Assembly: GCA_028023455.1 (NCBI GenBank)
Contig: JAQFVV010013347.1
Span: 85,720-149,719, forward strand
Source: Epiperipatus broadwayi
Lineage: Eukaryota > Onychophora > Udeonychophora > Euonychophora > Peripatidae
Direction of reading: 5' to 3'
DNA length: 64,000 nt
This document shows, piece after piece, positions 14,336-25,308 of this stretch (positions are counted from its first letter, which is position 1; each line of letters opens with the position of its first letter). The translations under genes and the position numbers were made by a program. The notes under the pieces were generated by a model. That model had not been told where the DNA came from, did no database searches, and worked only from the letters and a program-made list of their open reading frames with translations.

Positions 14336-14770
14336 GTAAATGAAAAAAATCTTTTTCGAATCTCATACTGTGTATTAGTTTTCTGATACAAAAATTATTC
14401 CATCCAGCAATACAAAGCATTCTGTTAAAATTTTATAAAATCTCTAATAAAAATTTTATGTAACAAGATAGAATATTTCTTTGCTGAATTAGATTGACAA
14501 CATGTCCTTGAAATCTCATTCATTTTTATCAGTGTTAAGACTGTAATAAAGAAATGTTATGCTTCAAGTAAAAATAAGGTTCTGATTGTGCACAAATTAA
14601 AGAATATTCATTCATATGTACATTAGATGGTTCTCAAATAAGATTAGAAACTGGATTAATAAAAGTATTTGTATCTTCTTTTACTTTACATTCAGATGAT
14701 TTTATTAAAAACAATTTTAGAAGGAAAAAAAAAGACGTAAAATGATAGGATTCCATAAGGCTGGAATATG
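14336..14770. other. A+T-rich tract downstream of a PLE copy, nothing coding
   Basis: This would be the 3' untranslated side of the minus-strand PLE remnant that follows. No hammerhead core or inverted flank was found in it. Confidence 0.45.
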
Positions 14771-15584
14771 CTATATTTCATAATATTTATTTAAATAGTT
14801 TGACATTTTTAAAGTTTCAATAGATTGCTTCATAGTTCTTAAATTATATTTTTCCAATTTGGTTAGTATTTTAGTACTAGCAAGTCAGGGTATGATCAAT
14901 ATAAAATAAATGTAAAAGCTTATGTAATTAAATTTTGAAAGGCATTTTTATGTTCCCTAACTCTGACACCAACAAGTTTATTTGATTGAAGCACATTGTT
15001 TTTTGGACACTGTGAGCATGGAATTTCATAGACTCCTTGGTATTCTAAAAGTATTCAGTCTTTGGACTTATGGAAAAGATGATCAAGTTTTTTATTAGTG
15101 GAAAAGATTGTCTTGATGTTGAAATTAGATAGATTTATCAGTTACTCTTTAATATAAGGTAAAATAATTTTATAACTAATTGAAGAATTCTCCACTTTGC
15201 CATTGTTTCTCTTTTTGAGATCAGCACTATGTAAAGCCTTATATGTAATGTCTTTACTGTGACCAATAGAAAATAGAATATTTTTAGTTAATACTATTTC
15301 TTGAGAAAGATGATTTTTATCAGAAAAACTATATGCTCTCATCAAAAGATTTTATACCACAGAAAATCAGTTGAGAATAAAATTGATTTATCTATTTGTA
15401 TGAGTCGATTTTCTATAAACAAATATTCAGAAAAAGCCATCATGTACTTTACAATCAAATTATTTCGAGAAGAAAATATTTTATTACTTTCAACTTCCAT
15501 AGTAAAGTTAATATTAAAATGATATTCATTAAAACAATACCATGAGGATATATATAAAATGTATTGTTTACATATTTGAGCCAA
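14771..15584 (-). pseudogene. Penelope-like element RT end plus GIY-YIG endonuclease
   Basis: On the minus strand the blocks appear in PLE order across frames. FTMEVESNKIFS resembles the segment before the FLDV motif of the RT. NHLSQEIVLTKNIL and SYKIILPYIKE form the linker. NIKTIFSTNKKLDHLF precedes GVYEIPCSQCPK, the first strand of GIY-YIG, followed by VGVRVREHKNAF, the Arg-helix. LEKYNLRTMKQSIETLK is the C-terminal helix and ends at a TAG (14771-14773). The YIG residues are corrupted and several stops and frameshifts break the gene. The family has an RT fused to a GIY-YIG nuclease that nicks target DNA. It is most similar to the plus-strand copy at 16590-17030 and more distant from those at 7.8 and 27.5 kb, so the window has two PLE lineages. 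Confidence 0.75.
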
Positions 15585-16589
15585 ATGGAAAATCTCTTAC
15601 CAAATGCATTCACTACTTACTTTCAAAAATCAAACTTTATTTACACATTAGAGTGGATAAAAAGCAATCAATGATAGGATAACATTGTCTATAAGAAAGT
15701 TTCAATGTATACATATAAATGTGGTATGCAAGCCATGTATATAGAAATATCAAAAGTTGTATTAGACCAATAATTTAGTTTTAAGAGCAGTATAAGAAAC
15801 TCATGATGGTTAATTAATGCAAGTATGAAAGAAACATAAATAACTATAAATAAAATCAAAGATTATATTAATGCCTTAAGGCATCATATCATGAGCTTAA
15901 TTAGTTAGGAATATAAAGTAACTCAAATCTATATATAAGGTTTGGAAATTCCATTGATTAATGATTATTTTGTAGAGGGATTTGAAAAAATGATTAATCA
16001 TCGAGCCATCACAGCCATGATCAAATATCATGCTACATCTGGCAGTCCAAATTGAGAAGTTAATGAAAGTGGCCAGTCTTATTGTTATGCATTCACTACT
16101 TGATTTTCAAAATAGTTCATGAAGAAATAAAAAACCTTTTACTTGTTTATATTTTTGAAAAGCAAAAATAAAAAATGTATTTTCAAAGAAATGTTTTGCT
16201 AATGGAATAATAAATTAGATTAATTATTGTATTGAATTATTATAGGTATAGTCTCTTCAACAGAAAACATGGACAATATAGAAGAGAAATCAAAACTGAT
16301 AAATAAATCATTTTTAGTATGCTTTACATTTTTAATAATAAAAATAAGCTGAATTTCCAGTTCTAGATGGAATGTTATCTCTTAATAATAGAAAACATTG
16401 GGCTGAAAATTGAGCCAAATATGTAAGAAAACTTAAAGATCATACAATACATCTCAATGGTATCTCAGGTTTATAAATTTTAGATAAATCATAAAATTTA
16501 GGGTTGGAGAAATTTTAATTTTTATATCCTCATCAATGTTGAAATGTTTGATTAGGATTTATATATTATTGATATCAAAAAAAGAGAAA
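15585..16589. other. Spacer between two inverted PLE remnants
   Basis: Probably contains decayed RT sequence of one or both PLE copies, but no RT motif could be read with confidence. Frames are densely interrupted. Confidence 0.35.
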
Positions 16590-17030
16590 AATAATAGCAA
16601 TGTTGAAAAATTTTCAGCTAGTTATAGAATTATTTTACCTTATACTATAGGGGAAGACTTATAAAATCAGTAGATGACTATCTAATTTTGATTTTTAAGA
16701 TTAACTTTTTCACAAGCAAAAACTTGGTGATTTTTCACCACAAACCTAAAGATTAAGTATTTTTAAAACACGGAGATATATATAAAATTCCATGTTCACA
16801 GTGCCCAAGAAGTGATGTGTGTCAATTAAATAGAAAGCATAAAAATTCCTTCAATCAAAAATTGATTGCATCTATTTTTACATTGCATTTTTTAAAAAAT
16901 TAGTCACATTCCTGATTTTGATAATACTAAAATACTAGCTACTTTAGAAAAGTATGATTTAAGAATTATGAGAGAATCTATGGAAATTTTAAAAAGGGCA
17001 AACAGTTTAAATAAATGTGCTGAAATGTAG
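16590..17030 (+). pseudogene. Penelope-like element GIY-YIG region, second copy
   Basis: The plus strand reads, with frameshifts, SYRIILPYTIG, then KSVDDYLILIFKINFFTSKN, then GDIYKIPCSQCP (first strand), then NRKHKNSF (helix). HIPDFDNTKILATLEKYD and ESMEILKRANSLNK follow, up to the TAG at 17028-17030. The final block and stop correspond to the minus copy ending at 14771. The order matches PLE C-termini (C-P-x-D-F-D-x-T-K block after the GIY-YIG core). Broken by several stops. The two copies face opposite directions about 1 kb apart. Confidence 0.75.
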
Positions 17031-18059
17031 TATATTCTAATCTCTTTCTTCTTTTAATGTTCATTTTTAATACATCAACTAATTGTAAATCAAATGAAAA
17101 TGCAATTTTTTTTGTTAATCCACCTTCTATTCTGATTGAACAACCATGTAATATACATATACATGATATTGTGCAATCATAATCTCATTATTACATGAAC
17201 ATAGCAATTCTTCAGTACAGTTTTAGCTTTGACAAAGATGAATAGAATTTTATCTAAAATATATTAATGTACAATAACCAGAATTGTTTTAATTTATCTT
17301 AAAAAATTGAATTATTTTACATTGAAATTGGTCAAATGTAATGCAAAAATTTGAAATAATGTTAATAACTAAGAAAAACATATGAAAATAGCCTGCAGTA
17401 AATCAAAGGAATTATATTTCAACCAATAATTACATAGAAATGCTGGCGATTTCTTGTGACTTAGAAATTATGATATCTGATTATTCATTTTTGTTGTCTT
17501 TTCTTCATCTAAAATTAAATATTTTAAATAAAAATCTAAATCTATCCACATTATTAGCTAATATGGTGTAAAAAAGTAATCATAAAATCCCAAAATATTT
17601 ATAAAAAATAGTTGTGTTTTACTAGCTATTATGGAATGTCATTGATATGCAAATAGTTGTCAATGTTATTCACTTGTCTTTAATAGAGGTCAAGTGCTAT
17701 TCATTTTCCCTTGATTATTTTTCTTGTAAAATTTAAAAATTTTCAAATAAAAGTTTATATTTAAATAAATTAATGTAAAAACTTAATTATGAATGTAAAA
17801 AAAAAAGAGAAATATATTTATTTACATTCAAAATCTATTATGAAAGCATAAAACATTTTGTATTGATTTCTGACTTTACCTGGAGAACAATAGCCAAAGT
17901 GGACAGTCAGTGTTTTGTGCATTTTATAAGGGAAAAGATGTGGGACTGTATGCAATAGATCACAATCAGAAATTGATTTTTTGTGAAAAATAATGCCAAT
18001 AATGATTTTTTTAAATTAAAATTTAAATACCGATAAAGCTATGAATTTACAATAAATAA
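17031..18059. other. A+T-rich non-coding tract, nothing recognised
   Basis: No frame above chance and no shared repeat seen. Confidence 0.5.
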
Positions 18060-18215
18060 GCATAAAATAGAGAAATTGTGACCAAAAATGGTAAATAGAT
18101 GGTGCAAAATTTTTCTGGTTTCCAGTTTGAAGTTCTGAAAAAAATGTAAACACCCTCAAATACACTTTCACTTAAAAAGTTACCCTCAATGTCTAAAAGT
18201 TTGGCCACCCCGGTA
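18060..18215 (+). mobile_element. Single end of a Tc1/mariner-like or related DNA transposon
   Basis: The right edge reads AAAAGTTTGGCCACCCCGGTA and then TA, a form (taccggggtggccaaac inverted) like the termini of Tc1/mariner-type elements that insert at TA. The C-rich edge is conspicuous in this composition. No matching opposite end or transposase frame was found, so this is at most a truncated or solo end. Confidence 0.35.
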
Positions 18216-18222
18216 TATACAA

Positions 18223-19683
18223 ATACCTATGATATAATTTAATTTAAAAATTATTCACTTTATTCTATTGACAAAAATAATTAACAATAAAAAATACAGT
18301 ATACAATATTAATATAGTGAAAGAAAGAACATATTTATATATTATATATTGATGTTGTGTTCAAATTTAGTTTAATATACAATTGTACATATTTACTGAA
18401 ACATTTTATTTATTTTTCAATGCAAGAAAAAATCTTGTATTAATGATTATGAAAAAGAAATGCAGAAGATACACATATGACATACATGATAAAGTAAACT
18501 GAATGGCATAGACATTATGATACTGAATTATATTGTAGACCTTCTTAAAATGCATCAGATACATAATTTGTTTCAGATAATATTAGAGCACCAAATGATG
18601 CAGATGAAGTAAACCTCTCTCCCTGGGGAATATAAAATAATGATAGAAACAAAAAGATTAATAGTTTCTTCTTTGATTTTTTTCAACTTTTTAAAAAATG
18701 CTAAGATAAAAGTTTTTTTTATTTCAATTTGTTAAAATAAATTTTCAAGGGATTTTAAAACTTTGATAATTATATCTATAAAAGATGGAAGTTGGTAAAA
18801 ATTTTAAATTTAGAAATTATAATATAGAAATGATAAATATAATACTAACAAGATGTAGCTAATCTACATAAGAATTTATTAAATTATATAAAAAATTATG
18901 AATATAACTATAAGATTATTAAAAATATACTTTTTAATTTTAAGAAATCTATATTAGATAATAGCATTTCTAGAAAAATGATTATAATGAAGATAGTAAC
19001 AATAGTTCAAATAAGAAATGGATCAACTTTCATATTATCTCAAAATTTAAATAAATTAATAAAAAAACAAAAAGTATATTGATAAGTATATAAATATTGG
19101 ATGGTTGAATAGTAAAAGTCAGGATAAATTAATAAGTAATTATAAATTGAGAAATCAAAAAATACAAAAAAGAAATCGTATATAAAATTAACCTTTGACC
19201 ATTGCAATATGATTTACTATAGTCATGCAGTAAAACAGTTAGAGATAAGAACCAAAGAACATAATAATGCTTTTAATAGGTGAGATGATAAATCTTTATA
19301 CATTCACATATGGACATTAGATGCTACAAAAAATATAAAACCTTAAATTATATTTTAGGTTTAAAAAGAAGATAAATATATAAAACATATTACATTAAGC
19401 ATAACTTAAATAATTGTATGAATATTTATAAAACTTCAATAAATTTAGTTAACAACTGGTCAAAATATGAAATATTAAATAACAATAAAAATCCAAAAAA
19501 GAAGGCAAATATATAAAACATTGTGTTAAACATAATTTGAATAATTGTACGAATATTTATAAAACTTTGATTAGTTTAGTTAACAACTGATCAATTAAAA
19601 ATAAATGAAAAATTATATAAAATTGTATTATTTATTCTGTACATTATGTTATAATAACTACTCTTTCTTACTGCATTGTCAAA
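18223..19683. other. A+T-rich tract with short internal similarity
   Basis: Contains two diverged copies of about 60 bp around 19375-19455 and 19500-19585 (AATATTTATAAAACTT, TTTAGTTAACAACTG). No gene signal. Confidence 0.45.
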
Positions 19684-19870
19684 TATATACCATATAATAT
19701 TAAAGCATCCATGCACTTTACTACTGTTACACAATGCTTTATTTACCACCCTCTTTTACAGTTTACAGTTTCAAAACTGTAAACTGTAAAAGAGGGTGGT
19801 AAATAAAGCATTGTTTAACAGTAGTAAAGTGCATGAATGATTTAGTATTATATAGCATATTATGGTATAT
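19684..19870. repeat. Near-perfect palindrome of about 187 bp
   Basis: The left arm (about 19684-19771) and right arm (19774-19870) are inverse copies with a 2-base centre. The inner 60 bp per arm, around TTTACCACCCTCTTTTACAG, are almost perfect, with one or two mismatches near ACTGTTACACAATG/CATTGTTTAACAGT. It lies 66 bp upstream of the LINE RT fragment. The outer parts pair more loosely (ATATACCATA/TATGGTATAT). Confidence 0.9.
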
Positions 19871-19935
19871 AGTCATTTTTTTGTTATATTGAATCTCTAT
19901 ATGAAGGTTTTATTCTATTTTACTGATGTTTTATT

Positions 19936-20670
19936 TTGTTATTGTTATTTTACTTCCATTATAGAACACTATATGGTGTTCTGTCTGCAGTAATTGCTTT
20001 AATAGATATTATTAAAAAATTATATGAAAATAATTATTATATATATCAATTAGGGAATGTAGAATCAATTAAAGTTAAAAATGGGATGGGACTAAGACAA
20101 GGATGCCCTATGTCACCTATTTTGTTTGTGTTGTATTTGAGTGAAATGGAAAGAGAAATAGAAAGATTAGGAAGAGGGATAAAGGTACCGTTAATAGGTA
20201 GTAAGGAACTGTATATTTTGTCAGGTCTTTTTTTTTGCGGATGATATAGGTACCGTTAATAGGTAGTAAGGGGGTGTATATTTTGTCAGGTCTTTTTTTT
20301 TGCGGATGATATATTTTTGTGTGCAGAAAAAAGAGAAGATATGGAAGTTATGCTAAGGACTTGTGCAAGGGTGGGTAAAGAGATGGGGATTAAATTTAGT
20401 GAAGAAAAATCAAATATAATGATGGTTAATACTGGGAAAAGAGAAGATGTAGAATTTTTATTGGGAGATATTAAGTTAAGTGTTGTGAATAGATATAGTT
20501 ATTTGGGAATTATTTTAAGTAATCAGAAAATTTATTTGGATGAATGGGAGAAAAAATTGATAAATGAAGCAAAGAAAAAAATGGGATTGATAAAGAAATT
20601 AACAGTGTTTTCATATAATAAATATGATGTAGCTAGAATTATATGGAAAGGAGTTGCAGAGCAGGGTTAA
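19936..20670 (+). pseudogene. Non-LTR retrotransposon reverse transcriptase fragment
   Basis: The first frame contains GMGLRQGCPMSPILFVLYLS, the conserved RT motif before the catalytic block, then ends prematurely. The catalytic motif reads FFADD but is split by frameshift: a run of nine T (20228-20236) precedes GCGGATGAT. A second frame continues with CAEKREDMEVMLRTCARVG, GIKFSEEKSNIMM and NRYSYLGIILS, the usual thumb-proximal blocks. The FADD stretch is duplicated in tandem (20183-20247 and 20248-20312). RT finger/palm start, endonuclease and 3' end are missing. The clade is not assignable from this piece, but it differs from the RTE-like copies at 44 and 50 kb. Confidence 0.85.
20183..20312 (+). 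repeat. 65-bp tandem duplication across the RT active-site codons
   Basis: Copies 20183-20247 and 20248-20312 are nearly identical (GGAACTG versus GGGGGTG near the middle). 65 is not a multiple of three, so the duplication shifts frame as well as doubling the FADD codons. Confidence 0.93.
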
Positions 20671-21449
20671 CATATGGTAATGATGCATTATATGTTAGTA
20701 AAGAGATATTAAACAATTTTGATATTTAAATTTTGTAATCTGAAACCACTTTTTTTTAAATACCCACAGTACTGTTTTTTTTCTTTTTCTTTTTAAAACT
20801 TTTTATTGTTTTGAATATATTATATAACTTCTTTAGTGATTTCAACAAATCAATTTTTTTTAAATTCTATTACTACCTGAAAAGTTTTTTTTTTTTTTTA
20901 TAATTTTGCCATCAGTTTTTAAAAAATCTTTAAAATTATTAATGATCTAACTTTATAAAGTCTTTTAACATTGTAAGTTATAATTTTTGATTTTAATTCA
21001 TCTATTTTTCCTTCTACAAATGTGATAGCAAATGGTTTTTATCATTTCATTAATTAATTATTAAAGTTGGCCTTGAATAATGCCCAATCTGTTATTATAT
21101 TAGATGAATATATGACCTTGGCTTACCAAATAATGCATATCTTAATCAAGTTGTTGCATAAACATATATTTTATATCATACAAACCAAATATCATTTATT
21201 ATGTTGAATATATTTGTTTCCTAAAATATATTCTATATAATCACCTTGATGTTTTTTATTTCCACTTTAGAATTTTGTCAAAAATAAAAGTAATAAAATA
21301 CAATTTTACAAATCTATGTTTTCTTTTATTTCTATTTCCAAATACAAATTTATCCTCAATATTTTCCAATTCCAGCTTAAAATCTTCCATAGCAATTTTA
21401 AAATATTGTGTGGTCTGATAAAAACATTCTGCATATTAAGATAAAACTT
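20671..21449. other. A+T-rich tract, nothing recognised
   Basis: May include the decayed end of the preceding LINE. No further RT blocks could be read. Confidence 0.45.
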
Positions 21450-21763
21450 AAACCACTAAACATCACATGATCACTATTTCTTATGCTAGCACATTACTGT
21501 TATTAAAACAGGAAAAACTCTCCATATAGTAGTGCCACTCAGTACTAACCAGAGTAATCATTAGATCCTAAGATCTAAGTGCAGTGCTCTCAGATCCAAA
21601 TCTCCTCACTGATGAAGGCCACAAGCCAGAAACTAGTCTGGGGATATTGAATGAGTAGGCACTAGAGAGCAATTTTATGCACAAGCCTTCTGGCATCTAT
21701 TGATTACTCTGGTTGGCACTGAGTGGCACTACTGTATGGAGAGTTTTTCCTGTTTTAATAAGG
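21450..21763. mobile_element. Family-A element with 8-bp direct repeats and hammerhead
   Basis: Flanked by TAAAACTT at 21442-21449 and 21764-21771. The left arm (AACCACTAAACATCACATGATCAC ... CAACCAGAGTAATC-like) and right arm (GATTACTCTGGTTGGCACTGAG ... CCTGTTTTAATAAGG) are inverse over about 70 bp. The central 150 bp holds the best type-2 hammerhead of the window (21603-21644). The end with TTAGTGGTTT (as inverse) is present on the left only, as if one end were 5'-truncated during retroposition. Confidence 0.8.
21603..21644 (+). ncRNA. Type-2 hammerhead ribozyme, core intact
   Basis: Stem I is TCCTCA (21603-21608) with TGGGGA (21639-21644), six pairs including one G-U. CTGATGA is at 21609-21615. 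Stem II is a short GGC/GCC closed by CACAA (an A-A opposition next to the core). GAA is at 21629-21631. Stem III is ACU/AGU, a palindrome without a loop. The predicted cleavage site follows C21638 in the triplet GUC, the most favourable type. Without a loop a single molecule can hardly close stem III, so pairing of two cores is expected, as in known short-stem-III hammerheads. Fold and core are read directly; activity is inferred. Confidence 0.7.
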
Positions 21764-21771
21764 TAAAACTT

Positions 21772-23020
21772 CTGTGTCTTATCAAAATGTGAAATTATTG
21801 ATCATAAATTGAAATTATTTGCATTTGTGATCTTCCACTAAGTTGAATAATTATTATTCCTACTTTATCTAATATATCATCATTTTTGCCATGTTATTTC
21901 TTCTTTTTCTTTTATAATAAATCTCATTCATTTCTACTTCCAATATTTGAGATTGTCTATTAATATTTTTTTACTGCATGAATTCCACAGTAGTCTGTTT
22001 AATATAAGACTGGACTTCCAATTCATGAAGTATTCCTTCACTTAAAATGATATGCAGTTGTAGAGAGCTAAATAAAAGGAATAACATTAAATGGAAAACC
22101 AAGTTCATAATCTAGACACTCTTAGCATCATTTAGCTTTACTCATTAACCATTGTCTTTGCTGACAACTTTACAATATTTGGGATAAGAAAACCATAGTT
22201 TATTTAGCCTGTAAATGATCAATCATACTTTCACAAATTTATCCTACCTTCAAAAACCTCAAATTTGATAATATTTAATAATTATTCTATATCTAAGAAA
22301 TATAAATATAATCTTTTTTAATCATAAGCTCAAATGTAAAAGCAACTCAACAAACACATATTGATAAGCAGCTGTTTTATATTACAGTTATAATATGAAT
22401 AATAATAAAAATAGTAATAATAGTTGCTATGACAAGAGTATGTGGAATAGATACTAGAATGTTTGTTTGTTTTTAGGAATGAACATGTTTTTAAGTTATA
22501 TTACAGCTCAGTATACTTCAGAACATTTTAAGTACAAATTTGTATAAGATGGATTTATATATTTTTACATAAATAATCAGAATTAGATTGTTTTTAAGTT
22601 TCTGGCCCATAGCTGCCCATCCAATGTTAATCATTAAATTGGAATATTGTTATATTTATCTAAATCCTAAAATATTAGAATGGAAAATGTTCAAACTTTA
22701 GCCTCCTGGCACTGTCTATCCTAGTGAACACATTTATTGATACACACACACATTATATATATATAAAATAATATCATAAAAATTATATTATGTACTTTTG
22801 CATATAGCTAGTTTATTGTTTTCAAGTATAAGCTTAAAGTTTCAACTATTTTACAATCTTTTTCAAACATATTTGAAATAACTATTATTGTTTTTATTAC
22901 TAATATTTATTATAATATAAAATTTTCAAAAAACCAAAAGAAAAGGATAAGGATTTTAACAATATTATTAATAGATTTTGTTTTATAACCATTTTTGAAC
23001 TATAATAGAATATTTAAGTA
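21772..23020. other. A+T-rich non-coding tract
   Basis: A short ACACAC/TATATA run near 22741-22765. No coding or shared repeat was recognised. Confidence 0.5.
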
Positions 23021-23033
23021 TATAATACATGCT

Positions 23034-23469
23034 ATAATGAATAAAATTTCTAGTGTAATTTTCATTACCCATTTTCACACAAGGTAAGAATTCCACTTTT
23101 AACATCTTGTGGGGATGTAGTCATCAACATACAACCAAAGGGATTTGAAAAAGATCTGCAATCCCAAGATGCACCACATTTCATACTAAACCAGCACTTT
23201 TCAGTTGACCCAGAAAACAATCTCTTACATTGTGGTTTAGACCAACTGATAAGTGCTGGTTCAACATGAAATATGCTTTTTAGAAATTATAGATATTTTT
23301 CGCATATTTTTGATTATATGATGATGACTACATCCTCATGAGGTGTTAAAAGTGGATAAAAACCAGTTTCTATCTGGCAGGAGAATGGTGTAATGAAAAT
23401 TACACTACAGAAATGTTATTCATTATTGAATGATCTCTAGTCTAGTGAATAACTAATAAAAATTATTAA
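23034..23469. mobile_element. Family-B foldback element with 13-bp TSD and paired hammerhead relics
   Basis: Perfect direct repeats TATAATACATGCT at 23021-23033 and 23470-23482 flank it. The left arm (GTGTAATTTTCATTACCC ... GGGGATGTAGTCATCAACAT) and right arm (GATGATGACTACATCCTCATG ... GAAAATTACACTACAG) are inverse over about 100 bp. Between them lie two oppositely oriented hammerhead-like modules about 30 bp apart. The right arm extends beyond the left one (GATCTCTAGTCTAG), matching the solo arm at 3850. Confidence 0.82.
23171..23282. ncRNA. Inverted pair of type-1 hammerhead relics
   Basis: On minus (23171-23208) the core reads CTGAAAA; on plus (23241-23282) it reads CTGATAA. Both therefore miss catalytic positions (U7/G8 and G8). 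ACCAA, GTGCTGGTT and CATGAAATA blocks show their relation to the intact copy at 32569. Expected inactive. Confidence 0.6.
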
Positions 23470-23482
23470 TATAATACATGCT

Positions 23483-25292
23483 GTTTCTCTTTGATTTAAA
23501 AATTTTAATATAAAAAATCAAGAGTAATATATATACATATATATATATATGAACACATATGAAATGCACATTCTCTTTTTTAGTTGTTGTTGTCAAATAC
23601 AGACAGATATATATGTAAGCATACATAGAGATATTTGTAAGAATAATTGATCTCATAACAAAATAAAACTATTCTGTTTTCATTTAATGATATCTACCAT
23701 AACATCTACCATAAAAAGAATTATAATTAAATTTAAATTTTCAAAAAGAAAAAAAATACAATTATTTATGTTTTGTTTTTAAATAAGGTAAAAAAAATAT
23801 TTATTTATTTTTAAAACACTTCAATCATTTGAAAAGCTTTTATATAGATGAAATTGATTATATAATGAATGTGTTATAGGTACTAGAAATATTTAAAAAA
23901 AAAGAGAGAATTAAAGACTATAAAAAATAAATAAATTTATAACTGCAAATAAAAAATATGTTATAGAATTTATCCTAATTAATAATTATTCAACTATAAA
24001 TATTGACAAAGATTATGATTTAATGTTTTCTAAAAATTATATCACTTAAACAATTTCACAACTTTCATACTTTTCTATTTACTATGATCACTGTCATTTT
24101 TTTGTTATTATTAAATTGTACAGCACATAAAGTAATCTGTGATAAAATTATAAAACCAGTAATATATTATTCATTTTTCTGGATGAAATGCCATTGTAAA
24201 AATACATTTTCATTGGATCTAGCATGTAAAAGAAATGAATGGCAATTTGTGGAAGAAGTAGACTATTTATTTTATAAAAAAAATATTTCAAAAGCTCTCC
24301 TAAGAGATGGATTATTGACTACTTTCACCGAAACGATATGGCAGATAATAAAATATAATTTAGAGCTGCAATTAGATCCCTGCTGAATTTTTTCAAAAAT
24401 GAAGATAGCTGGAAGAGTTATTAAATGACTGTGAAGCAAGATATCATACAAACTAAATATTAGATCAACTTATAATATATGGTGATCTATGTACGATATA
24501 TTGCAAATTTTCAACATTAACTTTGTAATCTTGGCTTTTGTATTTTTGGTTGGTCTTTCTTTTTTGAAGTTAAAATGGACACACTTATTAAATAATGGCT
24601 TCTAATGATTATAATATATAAATGTGTATATATGCAAATGTACTGTGAATACAAGCATGCCTGTTTTTTTATTTAAATTAAAATATTACATAAATTTAAT
24701 AACTTTGAATCAGAATTATTTATTATAAGAAATCTATTATCTGTTTTAAAATGTTGCTTACCTATGCTTTATAATGAGTCCCACGTTAAATTATTTTATA
24801 AATTTGGCGTATTTTGATTGATCACAATTTTAAAATCATTAGATTTTTAAATACGTTATCTTGTAGTTCAACATTACTGAAATAAATTATATTTTTCTGA
24901 CGTGAGAATGTGCTTAGAATCCTAGGATATAATAAATACTTGATACTTCTAATTGCCGTCACTGTTGTAAGTAATTTGTTTTTATTTATTTATTTATTTA
25001 TTTTTGGTTCAAGTATTGATTGAATATTTTTTTTTATTGCTTTAATATTAAATCCATTGCTTTAGGATTAATAAAATATGAATTTAGATTTTTTTATAAG
25101 ATTGCATTAAACAATAATTTTTTTTTTTTAAAAAAAAAGCAAACTTAGGCTGGTACAAGCAGGGGTTATAATAATTTAACATTTCTTTGTTAATTAATGC
25201 TTTTATTTTTACAGGATTTTAAAATAAACATTACTTTAAAATGTAATATTATGAAATAGTACTAAAATAAATTTCCTCTTTCATTAATATAT
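23483..25292. other. A+T-rich tract, one chance-level open frame
   Basis: Short (TA)n near 23528-23550 and a TTTA repeat near 24981-25002. A 100-codon frame (24084-24386) is listed separately. Nothing else was recognised. Confidence 0.45.
24084..24386 (+). CDS. Open frame of 100 codons, unrecognised, possibly spurious
   Basis: Starts MITVIFLLLLNCTAHK, which resembles a secretion signal, and has seven Cys (NCTAH, ICDK, CHCK, ACKR, DPC). This could be a small secreted protein or one exon. I do not recognise the family. At this base composition about one frame of 100 codons is expected by chance in a window of this size, and I saw no clear promoter, splice or poly(A) context, so it is only a candidate. 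Confidence 0.15.
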   Translation: MITVIFLLLLNCTAHKVICDKIIKPVIYYSFFWMKCHCKNTFSLDLACKRNEWQFVEEVDYLFYKKNISKALLRDGLLTTFTETIWQIIKYNLELQLDPC

Positions 25293-25308
25293 ATAAAATG
25301 ATTATATA

